NCBI RefSeq assembly: GCF_035222275.1
Contig: NC_085886.1
Coordinates: 992,001 to 1,056,000, forward strand
Direction of reading: 5' to 3'
Length of the DNA: 64,000 nt
Origin: Podospora bellae-mahoneyi
Taxonomy: Eukaryota > Ascomycota > Sordariomycetes > Sordariales > Podosporaceae
Below are positions 36,201 to 48,613 of the stretch, piece by piece. The notes under the pieces were generated by a model. That model saw nothing but the letters and a program-made list of their open reading frames with translations, was not told the origin of the DNA and did no database searches. Each line of letters begins with the position of its first letter. Position 1 is the stretch's first letter. The translations under genes were made by a program, and so were the position numbers.

Positions 36201-36600
36201 ACGGCCAGAAGCAGGCCCATCGTCTGGAAGCGAGCCTGTTTGCTACCAGCTGCCCCTTTGCCACGGACTTGAGGACGAGATTAGTGACGTGCATTGTCGA
36301 TCATGCTAGGAATACCACCTCACCTCTTGATATGGTGGGATAGTGTAGGGAATGAGGGGTCACGTCTCACACGCACGCTGGTTCGGAAAAAGGTACAGCC
36401 CCTTTGTTTGATAAGGCACACAGCGAAAGACTCCGACTTGGTTTCCGAGATATGGGAAGACCCCGTATCTCGACCCTGACGGGTAAGCCCGGTTTTTGGA
36501 GGTTGGCGGCGGTGCAGTAGGGGTCTCAGATCAATGTGCCTGGCGTTGGCAGACCCCGAATCCGCTCAGGTCCACGGTAGTCTCGATGACCCCTCGTCGT

Positions 36601-36622
36601 CATCATCATCATCATCATCATC
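36601..36622. repeat. (CAT)7 microsatellite
   Basis: Perfect trinucleotide repeat in gene-free DNA. Confidence 0.9.
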
Positions 36623-39250
36623 CAGTTGCTTGGTGGGAATGGCACGGCGATTGCTGCAGGTACGCTAGCCGCAGCAGGGTTCTGATCCGAAAGTTCTTAT
36701 CTCGGTGCTATGGGTTATCAGGAGGGGTAGCATATGGCTGCAACCGAAGCCTTGCCCAGCTTTGATCCAGTGCCGGGAGTTTGGCCGAGATATCACGGCA
36801 AGTCTTTTTTTCTTCATATGGGATTCTGCATACCTCCCACGCAGGAGAGATATTGGGGGTCTCAGGAGGGACGTGCACGGGGGTTCCAACAGCCTTCCGT
36901 GATGTTTTGTTTCTCTTCTACACCACTCTTGGCATAGCTACACACAGTGTGCTTTTACAGAGGGGCAAGCCTCGGAGACATCCGGGTGTTGAATTGCTTC
37001 AAACTCTCTTTCTCATTATTATCCACACAACCACCCAGGGGGGGGCTGTGTCCCGACTTTTTGTCGAGTATGACTGAATTCGAGATTTCGCTGACGTCTA
37101 GGAATTTGCCAGTGGATTCAATGTTTATAGCCAGGCAATTCGGGAGAATCTCCCGCCTCGGGGCGGAGATCACAGGGATTGTCGGGGCTCCACCGGAGAT
37201 CCAATGCTTAACACAACCTCCATTGTGTCAGGCTCTGCCTTGTCAAGCCTTCTTGATGACTCCGGTCTCGCACTAGGATGTTGCCGGTTAGTTATCAGTG
37301 TCGACTCATCGCTTCACAGCAAAGTATTATTCTTGGAAACAGTCGGTCACCGTGGCGACAATCACGTAAGACTATGAAATATGTCCAAGACTGGAGCAAG
37401 TGGGAATGGTCCCGACAGTTCGGTACGTTTATTTTTTTCTTTCGGCACATTTCTTGACCTTGTGTCAGTGACACAAGTTGTCAAACTGGTGGCACTTGAA
37501 CAATGTGGATCAACAACACAAAAAGCAAAAGGCTTCACTTCCCAGGTCTCGTGATCTATCCCCGACGTCCCCGAGTATGCTTCTGTCCTTCCCATCGGCG
37601 TCCTGATCTCAGACTTCGGGATACACACAGACGCGGGAAGAAAAAGGGGGATCCCCTTTTTTGATACAAGATCGGGCGGGGAGAACATCTGTGCTGTTGC
37701 ATGAGATATCCCACTGCATAGTTATGTCTGAGATACAAGAGGAACCCGGGGAGAGACGATCCCCCGCGAGACTAATGTAAAGAAGAAACATCTCGTCGTC
37801 ATATCCTTCACCGATCACGGTTCCTCTCATCCCTTGCATGCATCATCGAGGGATGTGGCAGGGCGCAAAGACACCGAGGACAGGGACGCGGACGGGACGT
37901 TGTTTTTCTTTCTCGGTTCCCTCGGCAGTGGCTTCTCAGCTGCCTGACACCGATGCTTTGGATCTGGGAATGTGTTTGGCTGGGGTTGGGTGGTTTGGTG
38001 TAAGCACACAGTGCCCGCAACTTGTGCAGTTTTCTTTTCTTTTTTGCTTCGGGACCCAACCAGATTTTGAACGTGTGTGCGGTGACCGATCGGGTTATCG
38101 GGCTTATTATACACTACATACAATACGTCGGGCTTCTATTGCTTTTCTTTTGTTGGGTTTCTGTGTAGGTCCCCTATCAAACGCACGAGATGAAAAGACA
38201 TGCGTGGCGCTTACGTTGATACACAAGACACAGGACACATGCTACTTTTTTACGCGCGGTTGAAAAGACGATGATGGTAACAGGACACCAACAAGGCATG
38301 ACACCATCTTTCTTTTTCTTTTTTTTTTTTTTGCCCCGATCTTTTTTTTCTTTCTTTTTTGGACAACGAAAGTCAGGGGTTTGTTGCACACATCACCAAA
38401 GCTGTTTGTGTGAGAGTGTTGTTGGTTGTTGTCATGTTTCACTTCTGTAAGTCAGGTTACAAGGTCTCAAAAGCCCGTCCTTCGGGTTACCAAATGAGGC
38501 AAAAGACCGTGCTTGCAAAGGTGTTGGTGGGACTGTACAGTGGCGAGAAAATGCAGTCAGACTTTCAGAAAAGGAAAGAGAAAAAAACGGCAAAAAAAAA
38601 AAAAAAACACTTCGAGAAGGTGAGCGGCACAGTACAGTACGAAATGGGATGATGGGATGGGGGTAACATTGAAGCTTGCGGCACTGCTTGAACAGACGAA
38701 AAAGGTGGCACTGATTAAGATTGGACATGGATGTCGGTTCAACCAAGGAAATTGTTGTCAACATTCCCAGGCGGCTAGAAAATGGCAACAGAACAAAATG
38801 CTATTTGTTGGGGGGAAGGGGGGGAAGAAAAGAAAAGAAAAGAAAAGCCGATGGAACCCGTAAAGCTGCCCGTCCCGTTCGGTGGTTCCAGATATGAGAT
38901 ATCAATGGTGTCAGCGGGGGAACCGTTGGGAGTGGTTTTCTTGGACTTTCTTGGATTTCTATAATACTGGGTCTTTGATATGACGAGACTACAACGTAGT
39001 GTTGGTAGGTAGAGTGTCGGCGAACCCGATATGATCCCTCTTTTTCCTGTGAGCGTGATAAAAAAGCCGGACTTGTCATTACTCCAGCGAAGGGAGTAAT
39101 ATAGTGCTTACCTACCAGAGAAAAAGTCGGAATCACATTTCGTTGGAGTCGGATGGATCACGGAGTTTGAATAGTAACAAACCAGCCCCCCCCCACTGGC
39201 CAGCCTTTTTTGAAAGCCAGCCCCACTTGATCATGTCCCACCAGCCCTAC

Positions 39251-39272
39251 CATCATCATCATCATCATCATC
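39251..39272. repeat. (CAT)7 microsatellite
   Basis: Second CAT repeat of the same length, in gene-free DNA about 2.6 kb from the first. Confidence 0.9.
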
Positions 39273-40499
39273 GGACAGAAGCAAACAAAAATAAGGTGCT
39301 CACCTTCCCACACCTTTTTCTCACCGCTCGCAAGCGTTACTTGCGGCGGTTAGATAGCCCGGTGTGTGCGTGCGCAAGTCAGCGGCTTGGTCAGGGCTTG
39401 GAAGGGTTCATGTGTGTGCGTGCTCCCCCGAGAATGATTGAGCGGGTGGGTGTGATGACCAGTGTGACGGGTCTGGGATACGGGGGGTCATTGTGATTCT
39501 CCCTAGACGGGAAGAAAAAGATGGTGTGAACCAAAAGGTCGGTTGCTCGCATGGGGATTTGGTCAGGTGAGTTTGTTGCCTTGTCCCTTTTTTTTTTTTT
39601 TTTTCCCTTCCCTTTTCTATCGCACTGTGTCGCCATTGTACACAACCTGGCTGAGTTGACAAGGCTTGTGTGTGTATGTGGTTGATGGTACTCAAATGCA
39701 AGGTACCAACAACCACCTACCTACCCACCCCAAGCAAATAGAAAAGAAACAAACTGCCGCTGTTAGTACATCAACCTGACTCTTTTTGGAAAAAAAAAAA
39801 AAAAAACTCCAAACTGTGTGTGGGGGGTATGTTGATCTGTCATATTCAGGACCGTCTTAGGACCTTTAAGGGTAACAACAGAGATAGGGTAAACTCGGTT
39901 TAGGTAGATTACGGGTCTGATCAGACACAAGTTTTGGTACGCAAACGGTGCTGTGGAAGCAAACATGTTGCTGGAAGAGGAAAGTCGTAGTAGCTCTTGT
40001 GCGTTGAGTTTGGGACCTGTGATGATATCATCTGACAGTGAATGAAAGAAATATGTTCCTAATCTTGGTAGGACACAGTGGTTATACTAGTCGAGTCACC
40101 AATGCCTAAATAGAGGGAACCAGAGGCAGAAAGCTCAACGTGCAAAGATCAAGAGACATTGCACCAAAACACTCCAATTCAAAGCTCAGCATTCCCCTGA
40201 ACCAACCATCAATGCTCATGCCATTAACCCCAAAACACCCCTTCTCCCTTCCCTTCCTCCCACCCCTTCCTCCCACCCCTCCCCCCTTTTCCATCTCAAT
40301 GTCCCTTTTTTAAAAGTCCATCCACAAACATCACAAAACACAAAACTTGTTCAATATTAATAACACGATAATATAAAACAACAACAACAACAACAAACCA
40401 CCACCACCCATCATCTCCCTTCCACTCCCAACATCCATCCCACCTTCTTAAACCCAATCGACAACACACGCAAAAAAAGAGAGACAGAAGAAGAAGAGA

Positions 40500-43400
40500 T
40501 CATTGCACCGGCCTCGAACTAGCCATCTCTCCATACCGTCCTCTATGCTGCGTAGTATCATACGCCTGCAACACTCTCGTCTGCGACTCGTCCGCCGCCG
40601 AAAAGGCGTACCCCCTCTGCTTCCTCATCCTCTGCACCTGCCTCACTTTTCTAATCGCCTTTTGGAATTGTTCCATTCTGTTTCCCCAATGTTAGCATCC
40701 AATTCCCTACCGCTTGCGAGTCCAAAAAACATACCTCGGCCTATAATCTTGAATATTATACTTTTGAATCTCCTGCACATGGTGATACGCCTCCGGCTTC
40801 CACAACCTCTTGCTAAACTTCCACGCAAAATCCCTCGACAAGCACAAAATCGCCAGCGTGGGCATCTGGATCCAAAATTGCGGGCTGGAAAACAGCAAGG
40901 GGATGATCCCGTGGTATTCCGTCGAAAAGTTGAGCTTGGGCGCGACAATGCCGTAGACAGCTACAAACACCACCCAAATTACAAACGAGCCTGGGATGGC
41001 GATGACGTGATACTTGGTCCAGTTGTTCGTCACCAACGCGGCCTTGCCAAGAACAGTCAACAAGACGGCGCCGTACATGGCTGTACCCCAGACCCATTTT
41101 CCGACGGGGACGCTGTTGCCTTGGACACCATCGTTGATCCAGAAGAGGGAGCCACCAATGTAGAGCAGGAGAGAGTGGTAGACCGCGTTGGAGATCCAGG
41201 AGGCAAAGACGCGCTTGTTGAAGAAGCTGTTGCTCTGACCAAGGTTGTAGAGTTGGGGATAGCGGTCAAGCAGGCGGGCGGAGACAAACTGGTCGAGGAT
41301 ACCAAGTACGAGGGGAGGGAGGACCGTGTAAAAGACGTTGTAGAAGGAGAGGGTCCAGGATTCGTAAATGACTTCACCGGAGAAGACGTTTTGGAACGTG
41401 TACTGGGATAACAATTAGCATGATCTTCACCCTTTCAGTTCTCACACAGAAACCTACCCAAAACTGCGTCAGATACAAGGTAATGTTCTTGTAAAAAGAA
41501 AACAAAATAGCCTTCGCCACACGGTGATAACTCCACGCACCGTGCACAAGCAACAGCTTCCTCAGGTACCGGAACTGAGCAATGGATACATCAGCACTGC
41601 GGGCAGCCTGGAGACCTTCCATACCACTGATACCAATACCAATATGAGCAGCCTGAATCATGGAAACGTCGTTGGCTCCATCGCCAATAGCGAGAAGAAT
41701 CGACTGCTTCTGATACTTCTTGACCAGCTTAACCACCATGGCCTTTTGCAGGGGAGACACACGGCAGCAAATAACCGCCTTGCACATGACCGCGAGATCG
41801 AGAAAAAGCTTCTCCATGTCCTTCTCCAGGGCATACGTCAGGGATTTTCCATCAATGACCAGAGCCAGAGTATCCATCTCAATCGTCGCATCGGTTTGAT
41901 TCCGAATGGCATCAATCTTCTTTTGCAGGTTGTCCCTTGTAGCATCGGCATCCTCCTCGTTAACAATGAGCAGCATCATGTCTTCGCTGAGAAGCTTGCA
42001 ACTCATGCCAATATTGATGGCAGTTTCTTGTCTGTCACCAGTGAGGACCCAGACCTTGATACCGGCCTCCTGAAGCGTGTGAATAGTCTCGGGGACACCA
42101 TCTTGCAGCTTGTCCTCAATAGCGGTGGCACCAAGCAGGTAGAAGTCATGCTCAATGAGCTCCGCAGCCTTGTCGAGTTCGTCTGCGCGGTTTCCGCCGA
42201 CAGTCGTCTGGGCCTTTTCGTAGATCTGGAACCACTCCTGGAACTCATGTTCAGGAACCTCGCGCATGGCCAAGCACAGAGTCCGGAGACCTTCCGACGC
42301 ATACTCCTCGAGATGGCGAAGCGTGACATCGACATGCGGGTTGTTATCGTTCAGACGCTCCAAGATAACAGTATCAGCACCCTTGGTGTAGCAGCGAACC
42401 ACCCCGTCAGGGCAGCGGTATATGGTAGTCATTCTCTTTCTGGTGGAGTTGAACTCGCACACAGCCAAAAGCTCGTACTCGAGCCTTTCATCATTGGCCT
42501 CGATAATCACAGCGCGGGGCTTACGAGCCACAAACTTGTAGCCCAGCTGCACAGCTCCTTCGACAAGAGCACCTTCGTCAGGAGAAGCAGCCTGGTACTT
42601 GATGTTGCCAGTGTCGCTCGTCTCGGGTATAACCGTGTGGCAGGTGGCCAGCAGGGCAAGAAAGTGGTGAATGGCCTGGGCGCTAGGGTGGCTCTTAATG
42701 TTCTCCCTGAGCTGCCTAAACTCATGGATTCCAACTTCGACACCATCCTCCATCGTCGGCACGCGGTCTTCGGGCACCTTTTCGGCATACATAATTCCAG
42801 CAATCGAACACGCCTTGAACTCCATCATATTGCAGGTCAAGGTACCAGTCTTGTCGGAAAACACATATTCCACCATGCCTAACTCCTCCACCAAACTCGA
42901 CGTGCGGCAGTTCGCAGGGGTGTCGTTAACGTCGTAGTAGATATCCATATCGTCATTGATGAGAATGCCGTGCCAGTACTTGACCAATTCGAGGGTGACA
43001 AAGAGAGAGATGGGAACCAAAGCGGAGAAGAGCACCCAGTACGTAACCATATCCTTGATAAAGAGACGAGCAACAGCAGCGGCGCCGTCCATGGAATCCA
43101 GGTAGAGATAAGCGAGGGCGTCACCTTGAACGCTTTGCTGGACAAGATGACCGATGGTAGAGATGGCACTGAGAACCAAAAGAATACCGACTAGAACCAA
43201 CACGAGGGTGTTGAGCTGTTTCTCAACCCTGGTGCGTTTGATGGGGGTCGCCGTTGCATTTCGCATGAGCTTGGTCTCGTGGCCGGTGAACACAACCACA
43301 CCGTGGATCCAGGGTGTGTTGCGCAAAGTAGCACCACGAAGCAACAGCTGCTCGGGATTCAGGGGCAGCTCTTTCTCTCCTCCACCAGCCTGCATCGTCA

Positions 43401-44673
43401 GGGTAGCTTCGTATGTGTAAAGGCTGCTGTTGGGCTGCTCGGACTTGATCCTGCCTCCCAACCTGCCAAGATCACTCGAGCTAACCATTGTCGACGTCTC
43501 GGGTAGGGCCTGCTTGATCTTCAGATTGGTTTCTCCATCCAGGTTTGCGGTTTCGATATAGCACAATCCTTCCGGCTCCGAGCTTGCCACCAAGACCAAA
43601 TCGGCCGGGAAAGGCTCCTCGGACTCAACCCGAATAATGTCGCCCACAGAAACATTGATCCACTTCGTTTCCTCAAAAGATGACCCTCGTAAGATCCGCG
43701 CCTTGGACTGGTTTAGGGCCTTGTCGGCCTGTTTTCGCCGGTAATCCTCCACCAACTCCTTACCCGCTGATACCAACAACACAACAATAAGGGGACCGAT
43801 GGTGGTGTATCTGTTTGTTGGCGACAGGCCCGGTATCTGCTGCAAGCCAGCGGTGAACAAGAAGAAAATGTTGGCAAACTTCGAAAACTGCTCAAACAAG
43901 AACTTGGGCAGAAAGGTAGCAACATTGTACTTGGCCGTCGATACGTGGTTGTCGACGTACTTGTTCGCGGCGTTCGCTGGGGGGTTGTTGAGATGGATGA
44001 TTCGGGGTCCGAGTGTTGACGGGTCGGGCTTCGACCGTCCGAAGCCGAACTTGAAATTCCCCTTATCCTTCGGCGGAGGAGCCCCTCCTCCGGCACCCCC
44101 GGGTTCGGGTCTTGATCCCGCCCGTGATTCCGTCAGTGGCAGATCCATTTCCGAGTATCCCTGACCCATTCCAAGCTTGTTTTTCACTCTTCCGAGCAAG
44201 CCGCCACCCAGGCTCAGAACACTATTACGGTTCCTCGCATTGGCCGCCGCTGCGGAATCAGCGCCGGGCGCTCCCCCGGCCTGGTAATATGAGGTCCCAT
44301 CCTCCGGATAGTCGTCAAAGTCGTCGGCGTATCTCTGGTAGTTGCCCAGATCTGACGTCTGGCTGTATTGCCTGTTGACCGGTTGCGATCCATACGGGCT
44401 TGCGGGGCCTGCGGCGGAAGCCGATGTGCCAACCGGTGGTGGCCCCCTCCCTCCTGGTTGTTGTCTTGCCTGTCCAGAGCCTACAAAGTCATCGTAGGAT
44501 ACCGAGGGACGCGCCTGCGCACCGTCCTGGTCGTAGGCATATGAATTTAAGAGGTCGTCGTCGGTCAATGCTGACCGCTGGCCTGTGCTGTATACGGGCT
44601 GATCATTGTCGAGATCGAGCAGGAGATCGTTTCGCGGGGGCGCGGGACCCCCGGGAGGCGGACGGCCTGTCAT
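40500..44673 (-). CDS. DRS2: P4-ATPase phospholipid flippase Drs2
   Basis: Three exons, 44673..41458, 41402..40735 and 40677..40500, with introns of 55 and 57 nt, give 1353 residues. About 230 disordered Gly/Pro-rich residues precede the P4 core (NNPPANAANKYVDNHVSTAKYN). TM1 carries LQQIPGLSPTNRYTT; a QQ pair there is associated with phosphatidylserine selectivity in yeast Drs2. The A-domain motif is NLDGETNLK, the phosphorylation site is DKTGTLT with Asp607, and PDEGALVEGA marks the N-domain. TGDRQETA and GDGANDVSMIQAA are the P-domain hinge motifs. The spliced C-terminus restores YTFQNVFSGEVIYESW and an RKQRGYAFS segment, similar to the autoinhibitory GFAFS motif. Drs2 flips aminophospholipids to the cytosolic leaflet at the trans-Golgi with a Cdc50 partner. 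It is divergent from CRIPT. Confidence 0.96.
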
Positions 44674-45556
44674 GCCTCAAGGCGTCGCCGCTTCGGGCAA
44701 TCGGTGGTGGGAGACACGGTCAAGGGGTGTATCGAAGCATAAATCGATGGGCAGATCGATGGGACGCGGGGGAATCGTTGTTAGCTGTAGTCGTCGTGGT
44801 ACTTCGCGTGCAGTCGTGAATTGGGTATGTATGTCTTGGTCTATCGCAAACTCGGGGCGGGGTGTGGTGTTGCGGCGTGCGACGAGCTGAAGTTGCAAGT
44901 TAAAAAAAATACGGCGCCGTGTTCTTTGGTATAAGAGAGCACAGCCTCCTTTCATCAACCGGCGGAGGAGTCGCGGACGGGGGTCTGGGCTACAAGACCC
45001 GTTGTCGTCGTCAGCCGTGGGCCCCGTAGGTTGTCTCTCTGCGCCCAACTCCAGTGGGCAAACGTTTCGAGCGATGGCTGTCAAAGCCGAGGATTTCGTA
45101 ACAACGTGATGCTGCCGAGTAGCAAGCGGGGGTGGTGAGGTAGTGATATGAAGAACTGGAAACCCAAGACACTTTTTGGCGGGCTTCTTCAGGAGAACGG
45201 CGCAACCTGACTTTGGCTGTAGGGGGGGCTAGCGCGGATTGCCTTGGGACGTCACAGCCCTGCCTGTAAAAGCCGGCCCCTGCGAAGAAGTGTTTCGGAG
45301 TGGCTGACAGCAGCCAATCACCGACACGAGGCCGCCTCAGAGCTGTCCCATGAAGAGTGACTAAGCAACTTTCTTGACCTGCATTGGCGGACCCTAGCTT
45401 CACTTACAGTAACTCATCTCAACTATTCATCATTCATTCATTCGCTCACTCACAACGGGCCATATCTGACACAGTCACCAGCGCATTTGACGCTTTTCCA
45501 AACCGACCTCACAAACCAATCCAGAACAGCAAGACCGATTCTTCGCATCAGACAAA
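44674..45556. other. Divergent promoter region of DRS2 and CRIPT
   Basis: 883 bp between divergent start codons. It contains a purine-rich DRS2 leader, an A7 run near 44901 and CATT-type repeats near 45430-45445 in the CRIPT leader. No coding frame is supported. Confidence 0.5.
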
Positions 45557-45967
45557 ATGGTCTGCGGAAAATGCCAAAAACTCAGCTCAACCACACTAGC
45601 CACGCCGGGCGTCAAGAAGAAGAGTGAGATGTACTACGGCTCAGCCGCCTCATCATCAGCATCGTCGTCCAAATCAGCCACCCTCGGGCAGAACGGCGTT
45701 TCCAAGAGCAAGCTGCTGTCAAAAGCGGCGAAGAACCCATATGCTCAGTATTCGAGTTCTTGCACGCAATGCAAGACCAAGGTAAACCAAGGGCACACCT
45801 ATTGCCACAAGTGCGCATACAAGGCAGCTGGTGGGTTTCTCTTCTCTGGTTAGCAGTTGGAATTGTTAGCTGACATTGTCACAGCCTGCGCCGTGTGTGG
45901 TAAGCCAGAAAAGAAAAAGTCAGCAGCAGCGCCAATTGTGGATGGCACCAAGAGGTCTCTGAAGTGA
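45557..45967 (+). CDS. CRIPT: CRIPT family zinc-binding protein
   Basis: Two exons, 45557..45830 and 45885..45967, with a 54-nt intron (GTGGGT...CTGACATTGTCACAG), give 118 residues, close to the roughly 100-residue family norm. Four CxxC pairs are present: Cys3/6 (MVCGKC), Cys69/72 (CTQC), Cys83/86 (CHKC) and Cys93/96 (CAVC). The last pair exists only in the spliced product. The central NPYAQYSSSCTQCKTKV segment is the conserved core. The N-terminal linker has a serine run (SAASSSASSSKS). CRIPT was named for binding PDZ domains of PSD-95 in animals. The gene is conserved in fungi without that partner, so a general zinc-binding role, possibly in RNA processing complexes, is more likely here. 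Convergent with the epoxide hydrolase. Confidence 0.92.
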
Positions 45968-46212
45968 GTGATGAAGATGGGACTGGTGGAGGTCGGGTCA
46001 GAAGGTCAGGCGCCAGGCATCGGGAACTGACGCGAGGTGTGTATCATTCCCTGGGTTTCGTGTTCATTGCTAAGTCAGGCGTTTTGGCGCATTTCCCGGG
46101 CGGTCTCGTTCAGAATTCTCAGTCATAACAAACATAGTAAAATCGAAATTATCCTAAACAACCGTATTATATCATAAACACACCTGACTTGCCACCCCCA
46201 ATCTTGTCTCTT

Positions 46213-47265
46213 TCAAATCGAAGCCTTGAACCCCTTCGCCCTCCCCTTGAGCAACTCCCCCACAAACTCCCCAATAGCCTTGTTAACCTCTTCCGGATTC
46301 TCCCACGTAGCCCAATGATTAGCCTCCACCTCTCTCTTGATCAACCCCTTGGGGAAAAACTGCTCCATATTATCCGCCATCTTCGGCGGCAAGGCAGTGT
46401 CCCTCGTCGCGGTAAGAATCATGCCCGGCACCTCAACCTTGCTCTTCCCCTCCTTCACCAAATCAGCCTTCTCCTCCTCGTAATTCACGTCCCACGTCCG
46501 GTAGTAATTCATCGGGGCGTGGACCCCGTTACGTTCATACTGGTCAACGTAAAACTCCAGCTCCTCCTCGGACAACAACTCTGACTTTTCCACTTTGACT
46601 CCTTCGTCAAAAAGGGAGAGGTCAATCCCCACGTTGGCGACGAAATGGCCCTTGCCGGTTTTGCTGTCTTTGCTGCCGTAGAGGATGTTTAGAAACTTTC
46701 TGATGCCGTCCCTCCCGGCGGCCTGGATTTTGTTTTCGAGGGTGGGATCTTCGAACTGGAGCTGGTAGGCAAAGTTGGGGAGGAACTGGTCGATGAGGAC
46801 CTTTTTGGGGATGTAACCCTGGCTGTTGGGGGCGTTGTAGGGGGTGCAGATGCTGAAGACGCCCAGGATGAGGGCGGGGTGCCGGAGGGCGAGGCGCCAG
46901 ACGATGGCGCCGCCCCAGTCGTGGCCGCCGAGGATGATGGGGTGGGAGGGGGAGACGAGCTGAATGAGGGAGGCGAGGTCGGTGGAGAGGGATTTGTAGG
47001 AATAGGGTGGGATGGGGGAGGGGGCGGAGGAAAGGCCGTAGCCTAGCATGTCGGGGACGATGACGCGGAGGGAGAGGGAGGTGAGGAAGGGGATCTGGTG
47101 GCGCCAGCCGAAGGAGAGGTCGGGGAAGCCATGGATGAGGACTACCGTCGCGGCGGGGGTGCCGCTGGAGGGGAGGGCTTCGAGGTAGTGGTAGGTGTGT
47201 CCTGATGGGAGGGTGGTGGTGTGGTGTTTGACGCGGGGGTCGTTGGGGACGAGTTTGTCGACCAT
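46213..47265 (-). CDS. Epoxide hydrolase, alpha/beta-hydrolase fold
   Basis: Intronless gene of 350 residues starting MVDKLVPND. The oxyanion-hole motif HGFPDLSFGWR is at about 45-55. The nucleophile elbow GGHDWGG places Asp116. The acid is probably Asp289 (TATRDTALP), and the catalytic histidine is His317 (EANHWATWE). Cap-domain tyrosines of the NYYRTWD type at 254/255 and a Tyr near 151 (GYIPKK) fit the pair that activates the epoxide oxygen. The protein is therefore predicted to hydrolyse epoxides to diols via an ester intermediate. No signal peptide is visible. The C-terminus, GFKASI, is not a canonical peroxisomal PTS1. Related fluoroacetate or haloalkane dehalogenases are the main alternative, but the Tyr pair favours epoxide hydrolase. 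Confidence 0.9.
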   Translation of the reverse strand: MVDKLVPNDPRVKHHTTTLPSGHTYHYLEALPSSGTPAATVVLIHGFPDLSFGWRHQIPFLTSLSLRVIVPDMLGYGLSSAPSPIPPYSYKSLSTDLASLIQLVSPSHPIILGGHDWGGAIVWRLALRHPALILGVFSICTPYNAPNSQGYIPKKVLIDQFLPNFAYQLQFEDPTLENKIQAAGRDGIRKFLNILYGSKDSKTGKGHFVANVGIDLSLFDEGVKVEKSELLSEEELEFYVDQYERNGVHAPMNYYRTWDVNYEEEKADLVKEGKSKVEVPGMILTATRDTALPPKMADNMEQFFPKGLIKREVEANHWATWENPEEVNKAIGEFVGELLKGRAKGFKASI

Positions 47266-48613
47266 TTTTTTTTGGCGGTTTTAGGGGGTGTGATTCTGGA
47301 AAAGGGGTAAGTAAATAAAGTTTGCTGATGACGGTGGTGGTGGCGTCAAGGGGGTGGTGGTGTCTTACCCAACGGTGTTTATGCGTGGTGTCTCTCAGGG
47401 GCTGTCAACGTCTACCATTCAACGTTGAACCAAAGACACGCAACCGAGTTCAAATTTCAAACCCACGCTGAATGAACTCTCAAATCATACAACAAACCAA
47501 AAGAAGTGATGATGGTTTATATATCAACTCACAACCCTACTGCAACAATTATACCTGCAATCGGTTGCTTGAAGCCCCGCATTTCCCTTTCAACAGCTGC
47601 GTCATGAATTCCGATCCCCAGTCTAAGCCGTTGCTTGCCCATGCAGCAAAGCCAAGAGCTCCCCCCTCATGCCACCCAAAAGCGCCAACCGATTTGATCG
47701 ATTCCGGGAACCAGAATCCATATCCAGGTACCACGGCCGAGGCATTTGCTTGGTGGATTTTGTGAGCCTCTAATAAGAAATCGGCAGATATAGTACCTAC
47801 CTATGCAAGCCGCCATTGAAATTGATTAGCTGATGTTAACTCCGCTTTGCTCCGTCCTACCTATCCATTGTGCTTTATCGCCATCAATCCATCATTGACT
47901 CCAACCAAGCAATCTTCTCGTATCCAAAAACAAACAACCCCTTGCCCACTTACTACCCCCCCTCCCCCCCCCCCAAAATCCCGCCTGTCAACTGACCTCG
48001 CTATCGCAACCCACTCGGCCACCGCCGGAACGGCATCACCATCTTGGGCAACTGTTCAGCCTCAAACCCCCCTAAACAACGGGTGGTCACGGAATGAAAA
48101 CAAACAACTCAGTTGCATTTTCCACGCCCTGACTTGAACATCTCACCGTCAAAAGCAAAAAGCATGTAACTAATCAAGTAATCGTTACCTATTCCTGGGT
48201 CATTCATCCGGTCTTACCTCTCACGACATCTCAAATTCATGCACGCCAATGTTGATGTTGAATGATTTCGTGATCTATACTTCTCCCACAGCACACAACC
48301 ACCAGTCAAAGTCATCCCCGATCCTGGTGATCTGATCAATTTAATCAAAGCGGCTTGTCCCGATATCATTATCTCATCATCCGTCTCGTGCCCGTCAAGG
48401 ACTTTTCTCAGTTTGGCCCTGGTATACCACTCAAATGCCTCCCCCGGCCTCTGAATTCAACAAGAATAGCAAAACAAAATCGTAAGACAAAAATAAACGA
48501 AATCAACGCTCCAACAAAAGGAGACCCATGACTGATGATTAATATCCCATCTCCAACTCCCATATCAAAACTTCCCAACTCGATGCCCACACGATAACAA
48601 CGCAGCCGAAGTA
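47266..48613. other. Intergenic region between epoxide hydrolase and pinin
   Basis: 1.35 kb holding the epoxide hydrolase promoter and the pinin 3' flank. A T9 run lies immediately before the epoxide hydrolase ATG, and a C-rich run lies at 47960-47975. No gene or structured RNA seen. Confidence 0.5.

Larger units (their letters stand above)
33269..40499. other. Gene-free region, 7.2 kb, upstream of ECL1
   Basis: No convincing gene on either strand. The first kilobase is probably the ECL1-like promoter and a long leader. Plus frames at 35139-35582 (147 codons) and 35610-36272 (220 codons) are the longest but lack recognisable domains or clear start context. Other contents: a hairpin at 36446-36472, a 19-bp perfect palindrome at 37459-37477, CAT repeats at 36601-36622 and 39251-39272, T/A tracts near 38318, 38595, 39590 and 39790, and an AAAAG repeat near 38827-38847. 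The last few hundred bases are the DRS2 3' flank. Confidence 0.5.

Noticed and set aside
35610-36272. 220-codon plus frame upstream of ECL1
   Set aside because: No recognisable motif, no convincing start context or splice continuation; kept only as a mention in the region entry.
41524-42882. 452-codon plus-strand open frame opposite DRS2
   Set aside because: It lies entirely antisense to conserved P4-ATPase motifs (DKTGTLT, GDGAND) and has no recognisable domain; a shadow frame.
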